From an uncultured Bacteroidota bacterium (lineage in GTDB: Bacteria; Bacteroidota; Bacteroidia; Chitinophagales; Chitinophagaceae), in assembly GCA_903821975.1 (NCBI GenBank), contig CAIJNJ010000242.1:1-34115 (forward strand): 34,115 nucleotides of DNA, written 5' to 3'. Made by a program: the position numbers and the translations under genes. Positions 1 to 9,315 of the stretch are shown piece after piece; positions within the stretch are counted from its first letter, which is position 1, and every line of letters begins with the position of its first letter. Below the pieces are notes generated by a model. It saw only the letters and a list, made by a program, of their open reading frames with translations. It was not told the DNA's origin and did no database searches.

Positions 1-324
1 GCCTATACTCAGGCCATCGCCATCACCTGTTACTATCCATACGCTCAATTCCGGCCTGGTAGCTTTCAGGCCAGAGGCTATGGCAGTAGCACGTCCATGT
101 ATAGAGTGCATACCATAAGTGTTCATATAGTATGGAAAACGCGAACTACACCCGATTCCTGAAATAATAACAATATTTTCCCTCGGTATGCCCGTTTGCG
201 GCAATATGGTTTGTACCTGTTTTAGTATGGAATAGTCCCCACAGCCGGGGCACCAGCGCACTTCCTGGTCGGTAGCGAAGTCTTTAGGGGTAAGCGGCGC
301 CTTTAGCGTTGCAACATCACTCAT
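1..324 (-). CDS. korB: 2-oxoacid:ferredoxin oxidoreductase subunit beta, N-terminal part (runs off the left edge)
   Basis: Reverse-strand translation from ATG at 324 gives [87 protein letters not shown]..., characteristic of KorB/PorB TPP-binding subunits. Absent from the ORF track because it is open at the edge. Confidence 0.88.
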   Translation of the reverse strand, partial: MSDVATLKAPLTPKDFATDQEVRWCPGCGDYSILKQVQTILPQTGIPRENIVIISGIGCSSRFPYYMNTYGMHSIHGRATAIASGLKATRPELSVWIVTGDGDGLSIG

Positions 325-559
325 ATAATATAAGTCAAAAGTTAAAACCTGCGGGTAGGCAGGGGTCAAAGAACCAAAAAAAGCATCTCGAGACAATAAA
401 GATAGATTCTGCGTGAAAATATCCCCAAATTTGATTTTCGGATCGATGATATTAAGCAAATTTACGGTTTTAAGGGCAGGCGGTAAAACCCTGTGGCAGA
501 TTTTATTAGAATTTTAGAATATTGTTTACATTTAATGCCCAAATCAGACAATTCATAGT

Positions 560-1015
560 ATGAAACAATTCATAACAGTAGCAGTTTGCATACTTATATG
601 CGGCACAGCATCTGCCCAGAAAAAGAACGAACCGCATCCGAATATCTCCGTGATCCCGCAAAAACCGGGCGTATATCACAAAAGCGGTGTTGGCGGTTAT
701 TTTACCGACATGCGTAAACGCCCTATAAAAGGCGTACAGGCATTTATATACCTGCCCGATTCCACTATCGGCGCTTCAGGCTTTACTGATTCTACCGGTT
801 ATTACGAAACAAACAACATACTGCCCGGCAGTTATGATATGAAGATCGTATACCCAAACACCCAGGCTTCGCTCAGGATCACAGGTGTGCCGATCATCAG
901 GGAAACGATCACCGAAATAAGCTTCTTTAAAGGCGAGCCGCCAACAGCAGATACTTCATTCTCCTACTCGGTAATTGAACCAAAACCGATTGAGATGCCG
1001 AAGAAAAAGAAATAA
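560..1015 (+). CDS. Secreted protein with carboxypeptidase-regulatory-like (CarboxypepD_reg/SdrD-like) fold
   Basis: Signal peptide MKQFITVAVCILICGTASA; GVGGYFTDMRKRPIKGVQAFIY...DSTGYYETNNILPGSYDMKI matches the pattern of CarboxypepD_reg beta-sandwich domains. Confidence 0.6.
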   Translation: MKQFITVAVCILICGTASAQKKNEPHPNISVIPQKPGVYHKSGVGGYFTDMRKRPIKGVQAFIYLPDSTIGASGFTDSTGYYETNNILPGSYDMKIVYPNTQASLRITGVPIIRETITEISFFKGEPPTADTSFSYSVIEPKPIEMPKKKK

Positions 1016-1021
1016 TTATCC

Positions 1022-1049
1022 GATTAGCTGATGTGATGATTAGCTGATT
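1022..1049. repeat. Family A repeat (GATTAGCTGAT..GATGATTAGCTGATT), left copy at mutL 3' side
   Basis: gattagctgatgtgatgattagctgatt; nearly the same as the arms at 4358..4394 and 4775..4811. Confidence 0.7.
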
Positions 1050-1052
1050 AGC

Positions 1053-1085
1053 AAATGCCCTTATTAAAAACTAATAAGGGCATTT
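1053..1085. terminator. Bidirectional intrinsic terminator-like hairpin between convergent genes
   Basis: AAATGCCCTTATTA-AAAAC-TAATAAGGGCATTT: perfect 14-bp stem with 5-nt loop, T/A-rich flanks, between the 560..1015 gene and mutL. Confidence 0.75.
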
Positions 1086-1093
1086 TTATTGTG

Positions 1094-1117
1094 AATCATC
1101 ACCGAATCAGCTAATTA
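1094..1117. repeat. Family A repeat, inverted copy overlapping the mutL stop codon
   Basis: aatcatcaccgaatcagctaatta is the inverted counterpart of 1022..1049 (TAATTAGCTGATTCGGTGATGATT on the minus strand). Confidence 0.65.
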
Positions 1118-2982
1118 CCAAGCATTCCTTCCAGGTCTTCTTTCTTTATCATCACAAATACTTTCTTGCCATCTGGTGTGTATTCCGGTTGGGAGCAGGC
1201 AAAAAGCTCGTCTATAAGCCCTTGCTGGCCTTCGGGTTGCATAATGGCATGTTTATTCCTGCTTAGGCGTCGCGCCATGTGTGCCAGCAACAACTCTGTA
1301 CGTTTATTCACGGCATCCGGCGACTCATGCTTCAGGTGATCCAGTACTTCGTCCAGCACATTTTTTTCCTCGCCTGAGGGAAGACCAGACGGAATGCCCT
1401 GCACCACAAATGTGTTTTGCCCGAACGGTGCTATATCAAAACCAATGCGCGCAAGATCTGCAAGTACCTCGGTGAGTAACAATGCATCCTGCGGCGATGT
1501 CTCATAAGATATGGGAAACAAAACCTGTTGCGATGGTGTATTCTGGCTGTTCCATTCTCCCAGCAGCCGCTCATACCATATACGCTCCTGCGCACGGCGA
1601 ATATGGATCAGCATCAGCCCGCTTTTTACGGTTGTTGCCAGTAGTGAGCCTTGTATCAGCATCATGCCATTGCTCTTACCTGCTTCACCATCACTCATTA
1701 AAGTTCCCTGGGTGCTATTATCACTAGTTTCTCTCCCTACGGCGGATTGAAAACTATTTCCTGCAAACTGGTCCCGACCAACGGTTACCGGTGTTTTCGC
1801 TATCTCATAAAGTTCTTTCCAGTGCTTCAGGCTGTCTTTACGCTCTATAAAGTGTGCCTGGTCTTTATCACTGAAAGTATTGTACAGGTATCCTCTTTCC
1901 GTTTCTGCTTTTTGTGTATTTGTGTATGGTAATTGCACAGAGGGCAACTGCTGTATCTCCGGGCTGAGTGTAAAATCGAGCGATGGTGCAATATTGTACC
2001 GTGCCAGCGAGTGCTTTACTGCCGAGTTCAGGTAAGAGTACATCATCCTGTCGTCTTCAAACTTCACTTCCTGCTTTGTAGGGTGCACATTCACATCCAC
2101 CCTCGCCGGGTCTACTTCCAAAAACAACACATAAAACGGGAATGAGTCTTTCTCTATAAGGCCCTCATATGCTTGCACCACAGCATGGTTCAGGTAAGCA
2201 TTCCGTATAAACCTGCCATTGATAAAGAAGAACTGCATACCCCGTGTGCGTGTGGCCGCTTCCGGCTTACCTATGAAGCCGTATATATTCAGCAGATCGG
2301 TCTTCTCTTCTACAGGCACCAGGTTTTTTTCATAGGCATTGCCCAGCAATGCCACGATACGTGCCTTCATACTGCCACCGGCAAGATGGTATTGCTCCGT
2401 ATTATTGTTCCACAACCGGAATGATATTGCTGGATATGCCAGCGCCACCCTTGTAAACTCATCCAGTATGTGCCGCAGCTCTGTGGTGGCGCTCTTCAGG
2501 AAGTGGCGCCGGGCAGGCACATTATAAAAGAGGTTCTTTACACTTATCGTAGTACCGGGATTTACCGCACACGGTTCCTGCAATTTTACATCGGTCCCTT
2601 CTATCACTATTCTTGTGCCGGCTTCGCTCTTTGCCTGGCGTGTTTTCAGCTCTACCTGTGTTACTGCAGCTATCGATGCCAGCGCTTCGCCCCGGAAACC
2701 CATGGTACGTATCGTAAAAAGGTCTTCAATGCTCTTTATTTTGGAAGTGGCGTGCCGCTCAAAACTCATGCGCGCATCCGTGGGGCTCATGCCCTTTCCG
2801 TTATCGGTAACCTGTATCAGTTCCTTACCTGCGTCCTTAATAATAAGTTGTATTTCGGTAGCTCCCGCATCTATGGCATTTTCCAATAACTCCTTCACTG
2901 CCGATGCCGGGCGTTGTATCACCTCTCCTGCGGCTATCTGGTTGGCAATATGATCTGATAATAATTGTATTACATCCGGCAC
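1111..2982 (-). CDS. mutL: DNA mismatch repair endonuclease MutL
   Basis: MPDVIQLLSDHIANQIAAGEVIQRPASAVKELLENAIDAGAT..., GFRGEALASIAAV, FFINGRFIRN, VNVHPTKQEVKF: GHKL ATPase/MutL motifs across 623 aa. Confidence 0.97.
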   Translation of the reverse strand: MPDVIQLLSDHIANQIAAGEVIQRPASAVKELLENAIDAGATEIQLIIKDAGKELIQVTDNGKGMSPTDARMSFERHATSKIKSIEDLFTIRTMGFRGEALASIAAVTQVELKTRQAKSEAGTRIVIEGTDVKLQEPCAVNPGTTISVKNLFYNVPARRHFLKSATTELRHILDEFTRVALAYPAISFRLWNNNTEQYHLAGGSMKARIVALLGNAYEKNLVPVEEKTDLLNIYGFIGKPEAATRTRGMQFFFINGRFIRNAYLNHAVVQAYEGLIEKDSFPFYVLFLEVDPARVDVNVHPTKQEVKFEDDRMMYSYLNSAVKHSLARYNIAPSLDFTLSPEIQQLPSVQLPYTNTQKAETERGYLYNTFSDKDQAHFIERKDSLKHWKELYEIAKTPVTVGRDQFAGNSFQSAVGRETSDNSTQGTLMSDGEAGKSNGMMLIQGSLLATTVKSGLMLIHIRRAQERIWYERLLGEWNSQNTPSQQVLFPISYETSPQDALLLTEVLADLARIGFDIAPFGQNTFVVQGIPSGLPSGEEKNVLDEVLDHLKHESPDAVNKRTELLLAHMARRLSRNKHAIMQPEGQQGLIDELFACSQPEYTPDGKKVFVMIKKEDLEGMLGN

Positions 2983-3061
2983 AATACCTGTTTTTTTGTA
3001 AATATACGTGTGAATGGTAAATGTGACTCTCCTCCGGCATAAAAGGGTTTAGATTTAAGAT

Positions 3062-3069
3062 TATCTTTG
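3062..3069 (+). promoter_or_regulatory. Bacteroidota-type -7 element upstream of serS
   Basis: TATCTTTG matches TAnnTTTG, 22 nt before the ATG; motif match only. Confidence 0.45.
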
Positions 3070-3091
3070 TCTCCAATTATATTTATTATTT

Positions 3092-4363
3092 ATGTTGTCT
3101 ATACAATTATTCAGGCAGAACAAGGAACTAATACTCGCAGGCCTGAAAAAGAAGAATTTTAAGGACCTGGAACTTGTTGATAAGATCATAAGCGTAGATG
3201 AGCGCCGCCGTGCTTTGCAGGTAGAGAATGATGCACTTGCATCTGCCCAGAATACTGCTGCAAAAAGCATAGGACAGCTTATGGCCAAAGGCGATAAAGA
3301 AGGCGCCGAGTTGCTGAAAGAAAAAGTGGGCCTGCATAAAGAGCAGGCAAAAGACATAGCCCAGAAACTTAGCGACCTGGAAACCGAGCTACAGGATATG
3401 CTGGTGCGTCTTCCAAATCTCCCACATATAGCAGTGCCGGAAGGCAAAACACCGGAAGATAACGAGGTGGTACGTGAAGGCGGCAAAATACCCGACCTGA
3501 GTGCACAAAAACTACCACACTGGGAACTTACCGACAAATACGGTCTCATAAATTTTGAACTGGGCAATAAGATCACCGGCAGCGGCTTCCCTGTTTTCAT
3601 GGGACAAGGGGCTAAACTGCAACGCTCACTCATACAATACTTTCTAAACTGGAATATAGACGCGGGCTACATGGAAGTGGCGCCGCCATTCATGGTAAAC
3701 GAAGCATCGGCTTACGGCACCGGGCAACTACCCGATAAAGAAGGGCAGATGTATCACGCCACTGAAGATAATTTTTTCCTGATACCTACTGCCGAAGTGC
3801 CTGTTACCAATCTTTACCGAGATACTATAATTCAGGAATTCGAACTGCCCGTGAAAATGACCGCGTATTCACCATGCTTCCGCCGCGAGGCAGGCTCGTA
3901 TGGTAAGGATGTGCGCGGCCTGAACCGCGTACACCAGTTTGATAAAGTAGAAGTGGTGCAACTTGCTCACCCCGCTAAAAGCTATGAAGTACTCGAAAGC
4001 ATGGTGCATCATGTGGAAAAACTGATACAATCACTCGAGTTACCATACCGCATACTGCGCCTGTGTGGCGGTGATATGAGTTTTGCATCTGCCATTACCT
4101 ACGACTTTGAAGTATACAGCGCAGCGCAGGAACGCTGGCTGGAAGTGAGCTCAGTCTCCAACTTCGAGACGTTCCAGACCAACAGGATGAAGATCCGTTT
4201 TAAAGATGGTAATGGTAAAACGCAACTGGTACATTCACTAAATGGCAGTTCACTGGCATTGCCCAGGATCATTGCCTGTTTATTAGAAAATAACCAGACA
4301 CCCGAAGGAATAAAAATACCCAAGGCTTTGCAACCTTATTTTGGAAAAGAAATAATTGATTAG
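3092..4363 (+). CDS. serS: Serine--tRNA ligase
   Basis: N-terminal coiled coil; PTAEVPVTNLYRD, TAYSPCFRREAGSYGKDVRGLNRVHQFDKVE, EVSSVSNFETFQTNRMKIRF: class II SerRS motifs. Confidence 0.97.
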   Translation: MLSIQLFRQNKELILAGLKKKNFKDLELVDKIISVDERRRALQVENDALASAQNTAAKSIGQLMAKGDKEGAELLKEKVGLHKEQAKDIAQKLSDLETELQDMLVRLPNLPHIAVPEGKTPEDNEVVREGGKIPDLSAQKLPHWELTDKYGLINFELGNKITGSGFPVFMGQGAKLQRSLIQYFLNWNIDAGYMEVAPPFMVNEASAYGTGQLPDKEGQMYHATEDNFFLIPTAEVPVTNLYRDTIIQEFELPVKMTAYSPCFRREAGSYGKDVRGLNRVHQFDKVEVVQLAHPAKSYEVLESMVHHVEKLIQSLELPYRILRLCGGDMSFASAITYDFEVYSAAQERWLEVSSVSNFETFQTNRMKIRFKDGNGKTQLVHSLNGSSLALPRIIACLLENNQTPEGIKIPKALQPYFGKEIID

Positions 4364-4394
4364 CTGATTTGATGATTAGCTGATTTGATGATTG
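4358..4394 (+). repeat. Family A repeat, left arm of inverted repeat flanking the four-helix-bundle gene; contains serS stop
   Basis: gattagctgatttgatgattagctgatttgatgattg; 33/37 identical to the reverse complement of 4775..4811. Confidence 0.85.
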
Positions 4395-4410
4395 TAAGAC
4401 CCGATAACAT

Positions 4411-4785
4411 ATGAATGAGGAATTGAAAAAAGGTAACTTAATTGTTCAAATGACTTTCGATTTTGCTTTGTCGATTATTCCCTTTTGTACTGAACTGGAT
4501 GATTTAAAAAAGTGGTCATTATCAAACCAAATATTGCGTGCATCTTTGTCAATAGGAGCTAACGTAAAAGAAGCTCAGAATGCTGAAAGTAAGGCTGATT
4601 TTATACATAAAATGAAAATAGCAGCTAAAGAAGCGGACGAAGTGGAGTTCTATCTGGAAGTTTGTAACAAATCAGAAAAATTACCTGACTGCCAAACCCT
4701 GGTTGAACAAATACACTCCATTTGCAAAGTGCTTAATAAAATTATTTCAAGTTCAAAAAATAATTACATTAATTCAATTAGCTAA
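4411..4785 (+). CDS. Four-helix bundle protein, S23/IVP (23S rRNA intervening-sequence protein) family
   Basis: LSNQILRASLSIGANVKEAQNAESKADFIHKMKIAAKEADEVEFYLEV matches the pattern of this family; AT-rich relative to neighbouring genes. Confidence 0.85.
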   Translation: MNEELKKGNLIVQMTFDFALSIIPFCTELDDLKKWSLSNQILRASLSIGANVKEAQNAESKADFIHKMKIAAKEADEVEFYLEVCNKSEKLPDCQTLVEQIHSICKVLNKIISSSKNNYINSIS

Positions 4786-4811
4786 TCAGCTAATTATCAA
4801 ATCAGCTAATC
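4775..4811 (-). repeat. Family A repeat, right arm of inverted repeat; contains the four-helix-bundle stop
   Basis: caattagctaatcagctaattatcaaatcagctaatc, reverse complement of the left arm with 4 mismatches in 37. Confidence 0.85.
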
Positions 4812-4816
4812 AAACT

Positions 4817-5266
4817 ATGATCCAACGCAAACAGTCACTTTATCTTTTTATAGCTGCGCTGCTGAATGCAGGTGTATTTTATTTTGACCTGTACAAGTAT
4901 CACATTGTCACACATAGCGGGGAAACAACAACAGATACCATGGGCCAGATACGCGTGAGCGACCATTATCCGTCGTTGCTCATTGCGTTAGTTATGACGC
5001 TGTTGCCGCTGGTAACCATATTTATGTTCAGAAAACGTAAGCAGCAGATCGGTATGACTTTTGTGAGCATACTGGCGGTCATCGGTTTCGTTAGCCTGAC
5101 ACTGAAACGCATAACCGGTTTAGACACGATGAACCCGGCACCCACAAATGCCAGTTACTGGATAGGGGCTATCTTACCTGCTATATCATTCATATTTCTC
5201 CTGCTTGCTATCTTCGGCATACGCAGGGATGAGAAACTTGTAAAAAGTGTAGACAGGCTCAGGTAG
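4817..5266 (+). CDS. DUF4293-like integral membrane protein
   Basis: MIQRKQSLYLFIAALLNAGVFYF..., four hydrophobic segments. ATG at 4817 preferred; the upstream extension in the ORF track overlaps the preceding gene and repeat. Confidence 0.7.
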   Translation: MIQRKQSLYLFIAALLNAGVFYFDLYKYHIVTHSGETTTDTMGQIRVSDHYPSLLIALVMTLLPLVTIFMFRKRKQQIGMTFVSILAVIGFVSLTLKRITGLDTMNPAPTNASYWIGAILPAISFIFLLLAIFGIRRDEKLVKSVDRLR

Positions 5267-5267
5267 A

Positions 5268-6185
5268 TCAGCGCCTGCGGAAAGGCTTATCATCACCCAC
5301 TTCGACATCGCTGTGACGGGAATGTTTTGAACGCCTCTTTTCTGAAAGATTATATGTTACACCTACCTTAATGCCTATGTTGCTGAAAGGCTGGGCATAA
5401 GTAACCTGGTCTGCACTGTCAACAGCGGTATTTTTACTGTACTTTATTGTTTGCGGACCGGATACGTATGATAAGCTCTGGTTCTGGCCGTTATAAGAAA
5501 AGCTGGTAAGGTCTGCCTCTTTAACATACACCGACATAGATAACAGACTTGCTTCGCCAAAGATGCTTAGCCTGTCACTGACCTTATACTTTACACCCAC
5601 TGCCGCCGAAAAACCAAGCGCAAAACTGTTTTTGATCTGTACTGTAAAATCCAATGCCTCAGGCGTACCTGTGCCGGGAAGATTCACTTCTACCTGGTCC
5701 TGTGTAATTGTTGTCTTCATCGGCAACACTATGCCAAACCGGGAATATAAATTCACTTTATTCTCATCTCCCGTTTGTAACACCAGCGACGGTATCAGGA
5801 AAACAGGCGATTTGGCTTGCTGTACCACACTATAATTGTTTAGCACACCGCCTATTTCTACACTATCCTGGGAGAATGTGTATTTTTTTGTGGAAAGGCC
5901 AACGTTCATATCCAGTTGCACACCAACGTGTTCACTAAACATATAACCTATGCCGATTGCACCTTGCAGCCCTGCTGAGAAAGATGCACCCTTAATATTA
6001 AACGTCTCTGTATTAGCGCCGTTGTTACTAGTACCATTGTATGGCTGTCCTGTACCATCTACAGTTTGCCCCGCCTGCGGAAAAGCATAGCCCAATCCCC
6101 CGCTGATATAAAATTGTGCAGATGCCGAATAGGCCAAAGCGGAAAATGCGAATGCTAAACAAATGATCTTTTTCATAGTTCTCAT
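5268..6185 (-). CDS. Outer-membrane beta-barrel (porin family) protein
   Basis: Signal peptide; glycine/aromatic alternating strands (FYISGGLGYAFPQAG..., IGYMFSEHVGVQLDMNVG, NIGIKVGVTYNL). Confidence 0.75.
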   Translation of the reverse strand: MRTMKKIICLAFAFSALAYSASAQFYISGGLGYAFPQAGQTVDGTGQPYNGTSNNGANTETFNIKGASFSAGLQGAIGIGYMFSEHVGVQLDMNVGLSTKKYTFSQDSVEIGGVLNNYSVVQQAKSPVFLIPSLVLQTGDENKVNLYSRFGIVLPMKTTITQDQVEVNLPGTGTPEALDFTVQIKNSFALGFSAAVGVKYKVSDRLSIFGEASLLSMSVYVKEADLTSFSYNGQNQSLSYVSGPQTIKYSKNTAVDSADQVTYAQPFSNIGIKVGVTYNLSEKRRSKHSRHSDVEVGDDKPFRRR

Positions 6186-6209
6186 AAAATTAAACTTCTA
6201 AAATGCCGG

Positions 6210-7499
6210 CTATTTCTTCATTGCGGCTTCTATCTCTTCCACGGTAATCGGCATTTCTTTAAACAGGTCCACATTGCCGTTTTTGGTGATCCATATATTG
6301 TTCTCTATGCGGATGCCCATTTGCTCTTCTTCTATATAGATTCCCGGCTCTATGGTGAACAACATACCCTCCTTAACTACATCCATATACGAACCTACAT
6401 CATGCACCACGAGGCCCAGGTAGTGTGTTACACCATGATAAAAGTATTTCCGGAATGCCGGATTTTCAGGGTCCTGGTTCTTAATATCATTCTTGCTGAT
6501 GAGGCCTATATTCAGCAATTGTTTTTCCATTTCATTATTTATGCTCTTCACATAATCCTGGAATTGCAGGCCGGGCTTTAATATTTTTTTACCGTGATTG
6601 TGTACCGCCAGGCACGCATTATATACCTCTTTCTGGCGCTTGGTAAACTTGCCGTTCACAGGTATGGTGCGGGTAAGGTCTGCATTGTAGTTACCATACT
6701 CTGCACCAAAGTCCATCAGCAATAATTCGCCACTCTTGCACTCCTGGTTATTTTCTTCATAATGCAGTGTGCGCGCCCTGTCGCCTGAGGCTATGATGCA
6801 GCCATACGCATGTCCTGTAGCCCTGTTACGCAGAAATTCATGCGTTATTTCCGCCTCTATTTCATATTCCATCACGCCCGGCTTTACAAACTTCAGCACC
6901 CTGTCCAGCGCCTTGGCAGTAATGTCTATAGCAACCTTGGTTACTTCTATTTCTTCCTTTGTTTTTATGTTGCGCAGCTCTCTCATTATCCGTGCAGCAC
7001 GGTCATAGTTGTGTATAGGGTATTTCTTCATCAATTCGCGTACAAAAACGAGGTCGGTACGGTACAGGTCTGTATCCAGGCGGTTGTGCTCATTCGTATT
7101 GAGATATACCGTATCTGCACTGTTCATCATTACCTGTAGCATGGCCTTAAACCCGTCCATCCATTGAATGTTCTTTATGCCCGATATTGCTGTAGCTTCT
7201 TCTTTACGCAATTTATGGCCCACCCATTTTTCGAGTAGTTCGTTTGGCCGCAGCAATACCAAAACTTCGCGCATTGATTTATCCGGGTTGTCCGGATATA
7301 ATATCACTATCGTTTTTTCCTGCACAATTCCTGATAGCCATACTACATCGGCATCAGGTTTATAACCATAAGTGCCGTCCCCGCTTTTAGGGAACACAGG
7401 GCTTGCCGGGAAGATAGCCAGTGAATTCGGTTTCATTTTTTTTATGAACCGCTGCCTGTTCTGTTCAAACAATTTAGAACCTATCGGTAAATATTTCAT
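6210..7499 (-). CDS. M24B-family aminopeptidase P (Xaa-Pro aminopeptidase)
   Basis: N-terminal creatinase-like region; LLMDFGAEYGNYNADLTRTIPVNGKF, HGVTHYLGLVVHDVG, GMLFTIEPGIYIEEEQMGIRIENN metal-binding motifs. Confidence 0.93.
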   Translation of the reverse strand: MKYLPIGSKLFEQNRQRFIKKMKPNSLAIFPASPVFPKSGDGTYGYKPDADVVWLSGIVQEKTIVILYPDNPDKSMREVLVLLRPNELLEKWVGHKLRKEEATAISGIKNIQWMDGFKAMLQVMMNSADTVYLNTNEHNRLDTDLYRTDLVFVRELMKKYPIHNYDRAARIMRELRNIKTKEEIEVTKVAIDITAKALDRVLKFVKPGVMEYEIEAEITHEFLRNRATGHAYGCIIASGDRARTLHYEENNQECKSGELLLMDFGAEYGNYNADLTRTIPVNGKFTKRQKEVYNACLAVHNHGKKILKPGLQFQDYVKSINNEMEKQLLNIGLISKNDIKNQDPENPAFRKYFYHGVTHYLGLVVHDVGSYMDVVKEGMLFTIEPGIYIEEEQMGIRIENNIWITKNGNVDLFKEMPITVEEIEAAMKK

Positions 7500-7740
7500 T
7501 TGGTAGCTGATAATTGAAGCGTGAAGTTAAATCAAATAGGCATTTGAGACAGGCATTTCTGGCACCGTTAAAACAACAAAATAATGCATATATTAACCTA
7601 AAGCAATTTTTTATTCCTAATAAATTGTTTTTAAAATATATTTTCACCAAATCGTATAAAAATGAATGATTTGTTGCTATTTTGGCCTCGTTTTCCTTTG
7701 TCAACTACTTTTTACTGAACACTTTAAAATAATAACTATA

Positions 7741-9315
7741 ATGAAAAGGGTATTCCTGCTTACCGCATTGATCCTGTCATTTTACGGGAAGGTTTTTTCC
7801 CAGGTCGTTGTTCCTCCTATATCCGGATATCCGGTTGTATATACAGGATGGACCCTATTAGGCGGTGCGACCGGTGCATATGCATTAGACAGTGAAATTG
7901 TGCTTACAAAACCTGCGGGGGCGCAGGCTGGCCGCGTGTATACTACTGCTGCATACAGTGTTACTGCCTGCGGAGAATTCACGGTGAACTTTGACTTCCA
8001 GATACTGGCACATACAGGAACTACTATCGCAGATGGTATTACTTTCTTTTTCCTCTCCAGCCCTGTTGGTGCTGCAGGAACGGGTATGTCATTGAATTTA
8101 CCACCAAACCCGGTAGGCTTGGTGTTAGTGATGGATACCTATGACAACAATGGCGATGGCCTGGAACCTGATGTTGCCTTATACGGCTATAATGGCACCC
8201 TCGCCGGCTATACTGAAAACTCCGCTACACAACGTTTGCTGCCTACAGGCTTGGCCACTCACCAAAACTTTGTGGATAACGGCGCATGGCACCACTGCTT
8301 TATCAGCTACAATGCCGGTGTTGTAAAAGTTTATTTTGATTACAGCACAACACCATTATTAACCGGTAACTATTCGATCACTTATACCGGACAGTTCGGG
8401 TTTAGCGGTAGTACCGGCGGATCATACAGCACACAGAGCATAAAAAATGTGTACATCCGTACTAACTCCACAAACCCTGTACTGGGGAATACAGGTCCTA
8501 TCTGCCAGGGATCGGGACTGGCTTTAAGTGATTCTACAAGCGGGGGAACCTGGAGCAGCAGTAATACAAGCGTGGCCACAGTAGGGTCAGGTACCGGAGC
8601 CGTTATAGGCACAGGAGTAGGCACTGCAACTATTACTTATTCTTACGGAACTTCATGTACGGCTACAACTGTCGTAACTGTAAACGTGCAGCCAGCAGCC
8701 ATTACAGGTACTGCAAGCGTATGCGAAGGTGCGACAACTGCACTCACAGATGCTACGTCAGGCGGCGTATGGACCAGCACTGCAACCACAGTGGCTACGG
8801 TAGGGACCGATGGTACAGTAACTGCAAGCAGCACTACAATCGGAACATCCACCATATCCTATACAATAGGCAGTTGTGCCGCAACAAAAATTGTCACGGT
8901 AAATACACAACCGGCATTTATTACAGGAAATGTACCGTTCTGCCAAACCTTTTCCATAAACTTAACTGACGCAACAACCGGGGTTACCTGGAGCAGCAGT
9001 AACACTTCTGTAGCCACCGTATCTGGAACAGGTGTGGTAACTGGTTCAGGTGTGGGTACTTCAACAATCTCATGTGGAATACTAAGTTGCTATGCAACTA
9101 CAGTAGTAACGGTAAACACGCAACCGGCAGCTATTACGGGCACTGCAAGTGTTTGCCAGGGCGCCACTACTGCGCTTACAGATGCTACATCCGGCGGCGT
9201 ATGGAGCAGCAGCACGACGGCAGTTGCTACGGTAGGCACTGATGGCACAGTAACTGCAAGCAGCACAACGACAGGTACATCTACGATCTCTTATACGATA
9301 GGGAGTTGTACGTAA
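7741..9315 (+). pseudogene. N-terminal part of a giant secreted adhesin: signal peptide, L-type-lectin-like domain, first Ig-like (BIG2-type) repeats; ends at an in-frame TAA
   Basis: MKRVFLLTALILSFYGKVFSQ signal at ATG 7741; GLVLVMDTYDNNGDGLEPDVALYGYNG lectin-like; then WSSS..VATV..G.VTG..GT..I.Y repeats. Homology continues in the same frame past the TAA at 9313..9315. Confidence 0.75.

Noticed and set aside
1281-2953. Plus-strand ORFs opposite mutL
   Set aside because: Antisense to a clear full-length MutL; no coding signature.
3061-3633. 190-aa minus-strand ORF
   Set aside because: Antisense to serS; low-complexity Ser/Phe-rich translation.
4703-4816. N-terminal extension of the DUF4293-like ORF in the ORF track
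   Set aside because: Runs through the four-helix-bundle gene 3' end and the repeat arm; the conserved-looking start is MIQRKQS at 4817.
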